From contig NZ_JADG01000012.1 in NCBI RefSeq assembly GCF_000518265.1, positions 1-64,000 on the forward strand: DNA of 64,000 nt, given 5' to 3'. The notes under the pieces were generated by a model that made no database searches, was not told the DNA's origin, and saw nothing but the letters and a program-made list of their open reading frames with translations. Position 1 is the first letter of the stretch. Each line of letters starts with the position of its first letter. Both the position numbers and the translations under genes were made by a program. The stretch comes from Actinomadura oligospora ATCC 43269 (GTDB taxonomy: Bacteria > Actinomycetota > Actinomycetes > Streptosporangiales > Streptosporangiaceae). Positions 15,984 to 24,406 of this stretch are shown here, piece by piece.

Positions 15984-16955
15984 TCAGGTGCCGATGACCT
16001 GGCGGCAGCCGCCGTCGTAGACCGGCGGCTTGGACATGTCGTACGGGTCCTCGGTCTGGGACGCGCCGCCCCCGCCCGGATCGCCCGGATAGATCGGACG
16101 GATCCAGCCGTCCGTGATCGAACAGGGCGCGGGCGCGGCGACCCGTCCCATCCTGCTGATCCACACGCGCACGTCGCCGCCCTCGCGCGACACGGTGAAG
16201 GTCACCGTGCGCCGCACGACCACCCGTTGCACCCGGTCAGGACGCTTCGGCGGGTGGACGGCGTAGACGAAGTTGTGGTCGGTCCGCACGGTCAGCCCGT
16301 CCTTGGCGGCGGACGGCGTGACGGTGCCGTGCACCTTCACGGTCGGCGTCGCGGCCACGGCCGAGCCGGGGGCGAACGCGTTCATCCAGACCCGCCGCGA
16401 CGCCAGCCCCTTGGCCTGCCCGGGGTCGAGCGCGCCCGCGAGCGCCTTGGTGTCCCCGTCGTAGACGGTCGCCGGATCGAGGTCGGCGGCGACGAGGATC
16501 CGCTTGACGCGCGCGTAGGCGGCCTCGACGTCCGTCCTGCTCAGGCCCGCCATGGCCGCAGCCGCGGGCATGACGATCCCGGCCTCGCCGTCCTCGTAGG
16601 AGGCGGCCGGGCTGCCCGCGAAGAAGTCGGACGGCGCGGGCGTCGGGCTCGGCGACCGGAACGTCACCGAGGACCGCGCGGACGAGTCGTCCCGCCCGAG
16701 CCACCACATCCCGGTCGCCGCCGCGCCGAGCACCAGCACCACGCCGCCGACCAGCCCGGACGCCTTCAGATACCCCATCGCCTCCCCGCCCGAACCCCCG
16801 CGAGCCGACCGGCGGGACGACCGGGACGACCGGCGCGGAGGACGCGGCAGGCGCACGCGCGGGCGGCGGCGGCCCGCGCGCTGGCGGGCGGACGGTTCGG
16901 AGATCGACGCGCCCGCGATGAAGTCGTCGTCGAAGGGCGGCAGTTCGTCCGGCAT
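15984..16955 (-). CDS. Single-pass membrane protein of unknown function
   Basis: Unrecognised protein of about 323 residues. Layout seen: an acidic N-terminus (PDELPPFDDDFIAG), a strongly basic Arg/Ser/Pro stretch, one membrane helix (GLVGGVVLVLGAAATGMWWLG), a Ser/Pro/Thr linker, then a domain of about 220 residues presumably outside the cell with two Cys (CSITDGW and GGCRQVIGT) that could pair. Positive residues on the cytoplasmic side fit an N-in orientation. An alternative GTG start at 16976 adds seven residues. It resembles actinobacterial hypothetical exported proteins, and no function is assigned. Confidence 0.65.
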   Translation of the reverse strand: MPDELPPFDDDFIAGASISEPSARQRAGRRRPRVRLPRPPRRSSRSSRRSARGGSGGEAMGYLKASGLVGGVVLVLGAAATGMWWLGRDDSSARSSVTFRSPSPTPAPSDFFAGSPAASYEDGEAGIVMPAAAAMAGLSRTDVEAAYARVKRILVAADLDPATVYDGDTKALAGALDPGQAKGLASRRVWMNAFAPGSAVAATPTVKVHGTVTPSAAKDGLTVRTDHNFVYAVHPPKRPDRVQRVVVRRTVTFTVSREGGDVRVWISRMGRVAAPAPCSITDGWIRPIYPGDPGGGGASQTEDPYDMSKPPVYDGGCRQVIGT

Positions 16956-17039
16956 GAGGCCGATCGTTCCCCACACCTCCGGACGGCCGCAAGGCGCGCC
17001 CGTGCCGCCCGCGCCGCCCCGCGCCCTTCCAGAGAAAAC

Positions 17040-17053
17040 TAGAACACGTTACA
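17040..17053. promoter_or_regulatory. KstR-type operator upstream of the FadA5-like thiolase
   Basis: TAGAACACGTTACA matches the published KstR consensus TnnAACnnGTTnnA at every fixed position. It lies 37 bases before the thiolase ATG, where a repressor would block the promoter. Two further boxes of almost the same sequence occur at 24343 and 25219. Confidence 0.75.
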
Positions 17054-17090
17054 GTCAGAGTCCGAACGTCGTTCCAGCAAGGAGTCGCGG

Positions 17091-18251
17091 ATGGGCACCC
17101 CGGTGATCGTGGAGGCGGTTCGGACGCCGCTCGGCAAGCGCAACGGCTGGTTGGCCGGTCTCAAGGCCCAGGCCGTGCTCGCGCACGCGGTCAACGCGCT
17201 GCTGGCACGGTCCGGGCTGGACGGCGCGGAAGTGGAACAGGTTTTCGCCGGTTGCGTGACCCAGGCGGGCGAGCAGGGCGGGCACGTCGGACGGTACGCC
17301 TGGCTCTACTCCGGGCAGCCGTGGCAGGCCGGGGTGACCACGCTCGACGCGCAGTGCGGGTCGTCGCAGCAGGCCGTCCACCTCGCGGCGGCGCAGATCG
17401 CGGCCGGGGCCGTGGACGTCGCGATCGGCTGCGGCGTCGAGGTCATGAGCCGTTCCCCCCTCGGCAGCAACGTGCTGCCCGCCAAGCCGCGCCCGGACGA
17501 CTGGTCCATCGACATGCCGCACCAGTTCGAGGCCGCCGAGCGGATCGCGAAGCGGCGCGGCCTCACCCGCGACGACGTGGACGCGTTCGGCGTCCGCTCC
17601 CAGCAGCTCGCCGCCAAGGCGTGGGCCGACGGACGGTTCGACCGCGAGATCGCCCCGATCGACGCGCCCGTCGTAGACGCCGAGGGCAACCCCACTGGCG
17701 AGACCCGCACCGTCACGCGCGACCAGGGCCTCCGCGAAACGACCCGGGAGGGGCTCGCCAGGCTCAAGCCGGTCATGGGCGAGGACGCGCTGCACACCGC
17801 CGGGTCGTCCTCACAGATCTCCGACGGTGCCGCCGCCATCCTGGTGATGGACGAAGCGAAGGCGCGCGCCCTGGGCCTGCGCCCCCGCGCGCGCGTCAAG
17901 GCGCAGGCCCTGGTCGGTTCCGAGCCGTACTACCACCTGGACGGCCCGATCCAGTCGACCGAACGCGTCCTGTCGAGAACCGGGATGTCGATGCGCGACA
18001 TGGACATCACCGAGATCAACGAGGCGTTCGCGAGCGTCGTCCTGTCCTGGGCGTCCGTCCACGGGCCGGACATGGACACGGTCAACGTCAACGGCGGCGC
18101 GATCGCGCTCGGCCACCCCGTCGGCGCGACCGGGGCACGCCTGATCACCACGGCCCTGCACGAACTCGAACGCCGCGACGCCGCCACCGCGCTCGTCACC
18201 ATGTGCTGCGGGGGCGCGCTCTCCACGGCCACCGTCCTCGAACGTCTCTGA
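17091..18251 (+). CDS. fadA5: FadA5-like steroid 3-ketoacyl-CoA thiolase
   Basis: Thiolase (386 residues) closely following the mycobacterial FadA5 pattern that cleaves the cholesterol side chain: GKRNGWL at the N-terminus, FEAAERIAKRRG, ISPI/IAPI-type turn, EPYYHLDGP, EINEAFASVVLSWA and VNVNGGAIALGHPVG. The nucleophile is Cys89 (DAQCGSSQQ), with the catalytic His in GHPVG and second Cys in TMCCGGAL. AAGGAG lies six bases before the ATG, and a KstR-type box sits just upstream. The MBL-fold gene follows after one base, so they are cotranscribed. Broader beta-oxidation substrates are possible. Confidence 0.87.
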   Translation: MGTPVIVEAVRTPLGKRNGWLAGLKAQAVLAHAVNALLARSGLDGAEVEQVFAGCVTQAGEQGGHVGRYAWLYSGQPWQAGVTTLDAQCGSSQQAVHLAAAQIAAGAVDVAIGCGVEVMSRSPLGSNVLPAKPRPDDWSIDMPHQFEAAERIAKRRGLTRDDVDAFGVRSQQLAAKAWADGRFDREIAPIDAPVVDAEGNPTGETRTVTRDQGLRETTREGLARLKPVMGEDALHTAGSSSQISDGAAAILVMDEAKARALGLRPRARVKAQALVGSEPYYHLDGPIQSTERVLSRTGMSMRDMDITEINEAFASVVLSWASVHGPDMDTVNVNGGAIALGHPVGATGARLITTALHELERRDAATALVTMCCGGALSTATVLERL

Positions 18252-18252
18252 C

Positions 18253-19275
18253 GTGCGTCCGGAATCCGACGCGCGCCCGGAAGGCGTGCGTCCGAAGGCG
18301 GAGGACCTGGGCGGCGGCCTCTGGAGCCTCCCGGTCCCCATCCCGGGCAATCCGCTCGCGTACACGCTGGTGTACGCGCTGGAAAGCCCGCGCGGGCCCG
18401 TCCTGGTGGACGCGGGCTGGGAGCACGAGGACGCCTGGGACGCCCTGACCGACGGCCTCGCCACGTTCGGCATGGAAGTCGCGGACGTCCACGGCGTGGT
18501 GGTCACGCACCACCACCCCGACCACGCGGGCCTCGCGGGACGCGTGCGCGAGGCGTCCGGCGCGTGGATCGCTATGCACCGCGCGGACGCCGAGATCGTC
18601 CGCGCCTTCCGGTCGATGGTCGAGCAGGACGCCGGACGCACCTGGATCGCCGACTCGCTCCGCCGCGCGGGCGCGGACGACGGGGACCTGGCGGACCACC
18701 CGCGCCGCCGCCACATCGACCCGCCCGCCCAGCCCGACCGCGAGCTGGAGGACGGCGACCTCGTCGGCCTCCCCGCGCGCCGCCTCCGCGCGATCTGGAC
18801 GCCCGGCCACTCCCCCGGCCACCTCTGCCTGCACCTGGAGGACGCGGGCCGCGTCTTCACCGGCGACCACGTCCTGCCCCGCATCACCCCGCACATCGGC
18901 CTCTACCCCTACGACCGCGCCGACACCGACCCGCTCGGGGACTTCCTCGCCTCCCTCGCCCGCGTCGGCGACCTCGCGGTGGACGAGGTGCTCCCCGCCC
19001 ACCAGTTCCGCTTCCACGACCTGGCCGCCCGCACCCGCGCCATCGCCGCCCACCACGAGACGCGCCTCGCCGAGCTCGCCGCGCTCCTCGGCGACGAGCC
19101 CCGGACCCTCTGGCGCCTCACGTCCGCCCTCGGCTGGCGCGAACCGTGGCCCGCCATGTCCCTCCAGTCCCGCCAGATGGCCGCCGCCGAGGCCGCCGCG
19201 CACCTGCGGGTCCTGGAACGCCGGGGCCAGGCCCGCCGCACCCCCGGCGAGACCCTCGCCTACACCACCGCCTGA
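18253..19275 (+). CDS. MBL-fold metallo-hydrolase
   Basis: 340 residues of the metallo-beta-lactamase fold. The metal-binding signature THHHPDHAG is intact, with later ligands TPGHSPGH and TGDHVLP, then a C-terminal helical region like that of LACTB2-type hydrolases. Such enzymes often hydrolyse thioesters or nucleic acids. Being one base behind the FadA5-like gene, it may act on an acyl-CoA of the same pathway, which is inference. The GTG start is set by this spacing. Confidence 0.8.
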   Translation: MRPESDARPEGVRPKAEDLGGGLWSLPVPIPGNPLAYTLVYALESPRGPVLVDAGWEHEDAWDALTDGLATFGMEVADVHGVVVTHHHPDHAGLAGRVREASGAWIAMHRADAEIVRAFRSMVEQDAGRTWIADSLRRAGADDGDLADHPRRRHIDPPAQPDRELEDGDLVGLPARRLRAIWTPGHSPGHLCLHLEDAGRVFTGDHVLPRITPHIGLYPYDRADTDPLGDFLASLARVGDLAVDEVLPAHQFRFHDLAARTRAIAAHHETRLAELAALLGDEPRTLWRLTSALGWREPWPAMSLQSRQMAAAEAAAHLRVLERRGQARRTPGETLAYTTA

Positions 19276-19324
19276 GGGCCGAAACGTGGCGTAGGGCACA
19301 GTTGGTCTGCGGGCTAGACCCTTG

Positions 19325-19342
19325 ATGAGACTCGAGTCTCAT
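19325..19342. promoter_or_regulatory. 18-base perfect palindrome upstream of the CYP gene
   Basis: ATGAGACTCGAGTCTCAT is its own reverse complement over all 18 bases. It sits in the 254-base gap between the MBL-fold gene and the P450, about 190 bases before the P450 ATG. It is unlike the KstR boxes, so another dimeric regulator (for example TetR-type) is implied. The rest of the gap shows no gene. Confidence 0.6.
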
Positions 19343-19529
19343 GTGAGAATCGCACTAGGCCGAGCAGACCAAGCAAGAGCTTGGTCGAACATGCGTGCAC
19401 GTGTGTTCTCGCAGGCCACAAGGTCATCGACGACTGCCCGCAGCCCCCGACGCCCCCACGAAACCCTCCCGACCGCGAAGGCGCGACCGGTCGAACGCCC
19501 CTGCCCTCCACCCCGGCGAAGGATCTCTC

Positions 19530-20774
19530 ATGCCCTCTGAGATCGGCACGATCGACCCGCCCGTCCTCGACGTCATCGACCCCGGCGTGTACGAGTCGGG
19601 CGGCATCCCGCACGAGCGGTTCCGGTGGCTGCGCAACCACGATCCGGTGCACTGGCACGCCGATCCGAACCCGGCGGTGCCCGGGTTCTGGGCGGTGACG
19701 CGGCACGAGGACGTGACGTGGGTGTCGCGGCACCCCGAGCTGTTCTCCTCGCACACCCGGACGGCGATGTTCGAGGAGTTCACCGACGACGAGATCGCCC
19801 TGTACGGGCAGATGATGCTGTTCCAGGACCCGCCCGACCACACCCGGCTGCGGGCCATGGTGAACAAGGGCTTCACACCCCGGATGATCAAGAAGCTCGA
19901 GGGCCACATCCGGGGCATCTGCAACGAGCTGATCGACGCCGCCGCGCCGCTCGGCGAGTGCGACTTCGTCGAGCGCTTCGCCGCGCCGCTGCCGCTGTAC
20001 ACGATCTGCGAGATCCTCGGCGCGCCGCTTGCGGACCGCGAGAAGATCTTCCACTGGTCGAACACGCTGGTCGCGTTCAACGACCCGGAGTTCATCGGGG
20101 ACAAGAGCGAGTCGATCGCGTGCGCGGCCGACTTCATGACCTGGGCGACCACGCTGCGGGAACGGCGGATGCGCGAGCCCGGCGACGACATCGCGACCAA
20201 GCTCGTCCAGCCGGACGCGGACGGCAACACCCTCACGGTCGAGGAGTTCCAGCTGTTCGTGCTGATGCTGTCGATCGCGGGCAACGAGACCACGCGGACG
20301 GCCACGGCGGGCGGCATGCAGGCCCTGTTCGAGCACCCGGACCAGTGGGAGCTGCTGAAGGCGAACCCGGCGGTGCTGCCCACGGCCGTCGAGGAGATCG
20401 TCCGGTGGGTGAGCCCGATCAACCAGTTCCGCCGGACGGCCACCCAGGACACCGAGATCGGTGGCACGCGGATCCGCGCCGGGGACAAGGTCGTGCTGTT
20501 CTACGGGTCGGCGAACCGGGACGAGCGGGTCTTCGAGGACCCGTTCCGGTTCGACGTCACCCGCGACCCGAACCCGCAGCTCGGCTTCGGCGGCGGCGGC
20601 CCGCACTTCTGCCTCGGGACGCACCTGGCCCGGATGAACCTGCGGATGGTCTTCGAGACGATCTCGTCCCGGATGCCGGACATCCGCCCGGCCGGACCGG
20701 CGCGGCGGCTCCGCTCCAACTTCGTCAACGGGATCAAGGACATGCCCGTCCGGTTCACCCCGACGACCGCCTGA
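19530..20774 (+). CDS. Cytochrome P450 of the CYP124/125/142 (steroid/lipid omega-hydroxylase) type
   Basis: 414 residues. Heme loop FGGGGPHFCLG, I-helix LSIAGNETTRT, K-helix EEIVRW and the MMLFQDPPDHTRLR segment are those of actinobacterial CYP124/125/142 enzymes that oxidise the terminal methyl of sterol side chains or branched lipids. The C-terminus LRSNFVNGIKDMPVRF is also typical. GAAGGA lies about six bases before the ATG. The neighbouring FadA5-like thiolase and a nearby P450-type ferredoxin support sterol side-chain oxidation. Which of the three CYP families it belongs to needs a tree. Confidence 0.85.
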   Translation: MPSEIGTIDPPVLDVIDPGVYESGGIPHERFRWLRNHDPVHWHADPNPAVPGFWAVTRHEDVTWVSRHPELFSSHTRTAMFEEFTDDEIALYGQMMLFQDPPDHTRLRAMVNKGFTPRMIKKLEGHIRGICNELIDAAAPLGECDFVERFAAPLPLYTICEILGAPLADREKIFHWSNTLVAFNDPEFIGDKSESIACAADFMTWATTLRERRMREPGDDIATKLVQPDADGNTLTVEEFQLFVLMLSIAGNETTRTATAGGMQALFEHPDQWELLKANPAVLPTAVEEIVRWVSPINQFRRTATQDTEIGGTRIRAGDKVVLFYGSANRDERVFEDPFRFDVTRDPNPQLGFGGGGPHFCLGTHLARMNLRMVFETISSRMPDIRPAGPARRLRSNFVNGIKDMPVRFTPTTA

Positions 20775-20824
20775 GACGGCCAGGATGCGAGCGGGGGCGG
20801 ACGGGCCGCCGGACCCGTCCCCGC

Positions 20825-20938
20825 CTGGTCCTTCATGTGCTTTTCGAAACACTTTTGGACGCGATGCCCAATATTGAACTCTCCGGTAACGTGCGGAAGC
20901 TAAGGTCTAGTTCGATACGACAGGTGATCGAGACGCCG
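20825..20938 (+). pseudogene. C-terminal relic of a second cytochrome P450
   Basis: One frame of this stretch reads as the last 30-40 residues of a P450: VLFETLLDAMPNIELSG then VRKLRSS. It aligns with MVFETISSRMPDIRPAG and RRLRSNF at the end of the intact P450 just upstream. The heme loop and everything N-terminal to it are missing, and no ribosome site precedes it. GC is visibly lower than the surroundings, so it is unlikely to be a simple duplication of the intact neighbour. It probably remains from a deleted or recombined paralogue. Confidence 0.65.
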
Positions 20939-21000
20939 GCGCGGCAGGCGGCCCGGGCGTCCACCCGACGGACAGGAGTGACGCGTGGGCCGGAGCGGTC

Positions 21001-22293
21001 GTGACTGAGGCGGGGCCGGTGGCCGGCGAGCGGCCGCTGCGCGTGGCGCTGCTGTCCTACCGGAGCAAACCGCACTGCGGCGGCCAGGGTGTCTACCTGC
21101 GGCACCTGAGCCGGGAGCTGGTCGACCTCGGGCACTCGGTGGAGATCCTGTCCGGCCAGCCGTACCCCGAGCTCGACCGCGACGAGATCGTCCTGGCGAA
21201 GATCCCCAGCCTCGACCTGTACCGCGACGAGGACCCGTTCCGCACCCCGGGGCGCGAGGAGTTCCGCGACTGGGTGGACGTGCTGGAGTTCGCGCACATG
21301 CGCACCGGCGGGTTCCCCGAGCCGCTGACCTTCAGCATCCGCGTGCTGCGCGAGCTGAGGCGCCGCCGCCGCGAGTTCGACGTCGCGCACGACAACCAGG
21401 TGCTCGGCCTCGGCAACCTCGGCATCTCCCGGCTGGGCCTGCCCCTGGTCACCAGCATCCACCACCCCATCAGCGTCGACCGGCAGATCGAGCTGGACGC
21501 CGCGCAGGGCTGGAAGAACAAGCTCGGCAAGCGCCGCTGGTACGGCTTCGTGGCCATGCAGTCGCAGGTCGCGCGGCGGATCGGCACGGTGCTCACGGTG
21601 TCGGAGTCCTCCAAGATCGACATCGTCCGCGACTTCAAGGTCGACCCGCGCGACATCGAGATCCTGCCGCTCGGCGTGGACACCTCGGTCTTCCACCCGC
21701 GCGGCCCGCTCACCGGACGCGTGCCCGGCCGGATCGTCGCGATGGCCAGCGCGGACGCCCCGATCAAGGGCGTCGACGTGCTGCTGCGCGCGGTCGCCAA
21801 GCTCGCCACCGAGCGCGACGTCCACGTCGTGATCGTGTCCAAGCCGAAGAAGGACGGCCCGACCGAGGCGCTCGTCAGGGAGCTCGCGCTCGGCGACCGG
21901 GTGCGGTTCGTGTCCGGCATCAGCGACGACGAGCTGGGCGAGCTGCTGGCGTCCGCCGAGATCGCGGTCGTGCCGTCCCGCTACGAGGGCTTCTCGCTGC
22001 CCGCCGTCGAGCACATGGCGTCCGGCACCCCGCTGGTCGCCAGCCGCGCGGGCGCGCTGCCCGAGGTGGTGGGCGACGCCGGGATCCTGGTGGAGCCCGG
22101 CGACGTCGAGGAACTCGCGGCCGTCCTGCGCCGCCTGCACGACTCCCCCGAGGAGCGGGCGAGGTGGAGCGAGGCCGGACTCGCCCGGGTGCGCGAGCGG
22201 TTCGCGTGGCGGGCGGTGGCGCAGGCCACCGTCGGCCACTACCGCGAGGCGATCACCCAGCGCGAGTACCTGCGGAAAGCCGCCGGGAAGTAG
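21001..22293 (+). CDS. GT4-family glycosyltransferase
   Basis: 430-residue GT-B enzyme. The N-terminal domain begins LRVALLSYRSKPHCGGQGVYL (donor/acceptor glycine loop). The C-terminal domain carries the GT4 retaining motif: VPSRYEGFSLPAVEHMASGTPLV (E-x7-E with the catalytic glutamates) and LPLGVDTSVFHP. It is the first gene of a rightward block with a methyltransferase and an alpha/alpha-toroid protein, an assemblage I have seen recur in actinomycetes without an assigned product. GTG start at 21001; the ribosome site is weak (GGAG nine bases upstream). Confidence 0.85.
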   Translation: MTEAGPVAGERPLRVALLSYRSKPHCGGQGVYLRHLSRELVDLGHSVEILSGQPYPELDRDEIVLAKIPSLDLYRDEDPFRTPGREEFRDWVDVLEFAHMRTGGFPEPLTFSIRVLRELRRRRREFDVAHDNQVLGLGNLGISRLGLPLVTSIHHPISVDRQIELDAAQGWKNKLGKRRWYGFVAMQSQVARRIGTVLTVSESSKIDIVRDFKVDPRDIEILPLGVDTSVFHPRGPLTGRVPGRIVAMASADAPIKGVDVLLRAVAKLATERDVHVVIVSKPKKDGPTEALVRELALGDRVRFVSGISDDELGELLASAEIAVVPSRYEGFSLPAVEHMASGTPLVASRAGALPEVVGDAGILVEPGDVEELAAVLRRLHDSPEERARWSEAGLARVRERFAWRAVAQATVGHYREAITQREYLRKAAGK

Positions 22294-22359
22294 CGGCGGC
22301 CCACGCGGCGGCCCACCGGGGGGCGACCGCCCACGCCGCCGCCGCGCGGGCACGGATGC

Positions 22360-22383
22360 GGGACCGCTCCTTCGGGAGGTCCC
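22360..22383 (+). promoter_or_regulatory. UUCG-capped hairpin just before the methyltransferase ribosome site
   Basis: GGGACC..TCC-TTCG-GGAGGTCCC forms a stem with a short bulge closed by a very stable UUCG tetraloop. It lies in the 111-base gap after the GT4 gene and ends eight bases before the Shine-Dalgarno GAAGGAG. It may be an mRNA-processing or stability element. The rest of the gap is GC-rich with nothing else seen. Confidence 0.45.
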
Positions 22384-22404
22384 CAGTACGGAAGGAGCAC
22401 GACC

Positions 22405-23160
22405 CTGCTGACCGTGGATTTCCAGCGGTTCCGCGTCACCCCCGGAGAGCGCGTCCTCGACATGGGGTGCGGCGCCGGACGGCATGCCTTCGAGCTGTAC
22501 CGCAGGGGTGCGCACGTCGTGGCCTTCGACCTCGACGCCGACGAGCTGGCGGGCGTCGAGACGATGTTCGGCGCGATGCGGCTGGAGGGCGAGGTCTCCG
22601 GGGACGCGTCCGCCGAGACCGTCCAGGGCGACGCCCTGACCATGCCCTTCCCGGACGACCACTTCGACAAGATCGTGGCGTCGGAGGTGCTGGAGCACAT
22701 CCCCGACGACATGCGGGCGATGCGCGAGCTGATGCGCGTCCTCAAGCCGGGCGGGCAGCTCGCGGTGACCGTCCCGTCCTGGCTGCCCGAGCGGCTGTGC
22801 TGGGCGCTGTCGGAGGACTACCACACCGCCCCCGGCGGCCACGTGCGCATCTACACGCGCGCGGAGCTCGAGGCGAAGCTGAAGTCCACCGGCTTCCGGG
22901 TGGACGGCCACCACCACGCGCACGGCCTGCACGCGCCGTACTGGTGGATCAAGTGCGCGGTGGGCGTGAACAACGACGCCAACCCGCTCGCCAAGGCCTA
23001 CCACCAGGTGCTCGTCTGGGACATCATGAAGCGCCCGCTCGCCACCCGGCTCGCCGAGAAGGCGCTGAACCCGGTCATCGGCAAGAGCGTGGTCGTGTAC
23101 GTCACCAAGCCCGCGCAGCCCTCCAAGCCCGTCGCGAGGGAGACCGCGGATGCGGTCTGA
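22405..23160 (+). CDS. Class I SAM-dependent methyltransferase
   Basis: About 251 residues. SAM-binding motif I VLDMGCGAGRHAFEL, acidic motif II in AFDLDADEL, motif III region DHFDKIVASEVLEHI, then VLKPGGQLAV. I place the start at CTG 22405, six bases after GAAGGAG, giving an N-terminus L-L-T-V-D-F that resembles the M-L-T-V-D-F I recall from related proteins. The GTG at 22414 is the conventional alternative but sits 16 bases from the ribosome site. Overlaps the next gene by 11 bases. Substrate unknown, and the context suggests a glycan or polyprenyl compound. Confidence 0.78.
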   Translation: MLTVDFQRFRVTPGERVLDMGCGAGRHAFELYRRGAHVVAFDLDADELAGVETMFGAMRLEGEVSGDASAETVQGDALTMPFPDDHFDKIVASEVLEHIPDDMRAMRELMRVLKPGGQLAVTVPSWLPERLCWALSEDYHTAPGGHVRIYTRAELEAKLKSTGFRVDGHHHAHGLHAPYWWIKCAVGVNNDANPLAKAYHQVLVWDIMKRPLATRLAEKALNPVIGKSVVVYVTKPAQPSKPVARETADAV

Positions 23161-24286
23161 GGTCCCGGCGCCGTCCGTCGATGGCGTCGTGACCTCGGCG
23201 GACATCGTCGCGACCGCGCGGAGCATCGCCCGCCAGCAGGAGCAGTCCGGGGCGATCCCCTGGTTCTCCCCGGTGGGCGGCGTCCCCGGGCACGTGGACG
23301 CCTGGAACCACGTCGAGGCCGCGATGGCGCTGACCGTCGCGGGCCTCGGCGACGAGGCGCGGCGCGCGTACGCGTGGCTGGCGTCCGTCCAGCGCCCGGA
23401 CGGGTCGTGGCCCGCCAAGTGGGTGCTCGGCGAGGTCACCGAGCCGGGCGGCGAGTCCAACCACGCGGCCTACGTCGCGGTCGGCGTCTGGCACGAGCTG
23501 CTGGTCACCGGGGACGAGGCGTTCGCCCGGGCGATGTGGCCGACCGTGCGCCGCGCGATCGACTTCACCCTCGGCCTGCGCACCCGGCGCGGCGAGATCA
23601 TGTGGATCCGGCACGAGGACGGCTCGGTCGCGGACGAGGCGCTGCTGACCGGCTGCTCGTCGGTCTACCAGTCGCTGCGCTGCGCGGTCGCCCTGGCCGA
23701 GCGGCTCGGCGAGCCGCAGCCGGAGTGGGAGCTCGCCGCCGACCAGCTCGGGCACGTCGTCGCCGTCCACCCGGAGGCGTTCGCCGACAAGTCCCGCTGG
23801 TCGATGGACTGGTACTACCCCGTCCTGGCGGGCCCGGTCCGCGGCGACGCCGCGACCGAGCGCCTCGCCGCGCAGTGGGACACCTTCGTCGTGGACGGCC
23901 TGGGCTGCCGCTGCGTGTCCGACCAGCCGTGGGTCACCGCGGCCGAGTCGTGCGAGCTGGTCATGGCCCTGGACGCCGCGGGCGACCACGACCGGGCCGT
24001 GGAGCTGTTCGCGACCGTCCAGCACCTGCGGCACGAGGACGGCTCCTACTGGACGGGCTGGCAGTTCGAGAACCGGCGCCACTTCCCGGGGGACCGCTCC
24101 ACCTACACGGCCGCCGCCGTCGTCCTGGCCGCCGACGTCCTGGCGGACGCCTCGCCCGGCGCGCGCCTGTTCAAGGAGATCGACGGGCGCCCGCTGGGGC
24201 CGTCCGCGCCGTCGGACCCGACGGCGTGCGGCTGCGCGGCCAGCGTCCCGCGCCAGCTCGCCAACCCCGTCCGCACCCGCCGCTGA
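23150..24286 (+). CDS. Alpha/alpha-toroid protein, prenyltransferase/squalene-cyclase-like
   Basis: 378 residues rich in helices with recurrent QxxDGSWP-type turns: SVQRPDGSWPAKW and HLRHEDGSYWTGWQ are QW-like repeats of the squalene-hopene cyclase/prenyltransferase toroid fold. The DxDD cyclase acid motif is not visible, so a cyclase is unlikely. A glycoside-hydrolase-like (alpha/alpha)6 role is also possible. An ATG at 23150 overlaps the methyltransferase stop by 11 bases, indicating coupling. Annotated homologues I recall are called 'prenyltransferase' on fold similarity only. Confidence 0.7.
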   Translation: MRSEVPAPSVDGVVTSADIVATARSIARQQEQSGAIPWFSPVGGVPGHVDAWNHVEAAMALTVAGLGDEARRAYAWLASVQRPDGSWPAKWVLGEVTEPGGESNHAAYVAVGVWHELLVTGDEAFARAMWPTVRRAIDFTLGLRTRRGEIMWIRHEDGSVADEALLTGCSSVYQSLRCAVALAERLGEPQPEWELAADQLGHVVAVHPEAFADKSRWSMDWYYPVLAGPVRGDAATERLAAQWDTFVVDGLGCRCVSDQPWVTAAESCELVMALDAAGDHDRAVELFATVQHLRHEDGSYWTGWQFENRRHFPGDRSTYTAAAVVLAADVLADASPGARLFKEIDGRPLGPSAPSDPTACGCAASVPRQLANPVRTRR

Positions 24287-24342
24287 CGGCAACGGCCGGA
24301 CGGCGTTCGGGCGGCCGTCCGGGCAGCGCCTGGAACGGCGAC

Positions 24343-24356
24343 TAGAACCCGTTACA
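24343..24356. promoter_or_regulatory. KstR-type box in a convergent gap
   Basis: TAGAACCCGTTACA matches TnnAACnnGTTnnA fully and differs from the box upstream of the thiolase at one base. It lies between the 3' ends of two convergent genes, where no promoter is expected. It is immediately followed by a terminator hairpin. Confidence 0.6.
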
Positions 24357-24361
24357 GCCGA

Positions 24362-24390
24362 GGGCTCCCGTGCGCACCGCGCGGGAGCCC
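24362..24390. terminator. Bidirectional terminator-like hairpin
   Basis: Nine-base perfect arms GGGCTCCCG (24362-24370) and CGGGAGCCC (24382-24390) around an 11-base loop, between the convergent toroid and methyltransferase genes. No T-tract. Confidence 0.65.
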
Positions 24391-24406
24391 CTGGCCATGA
24401 GACCGG

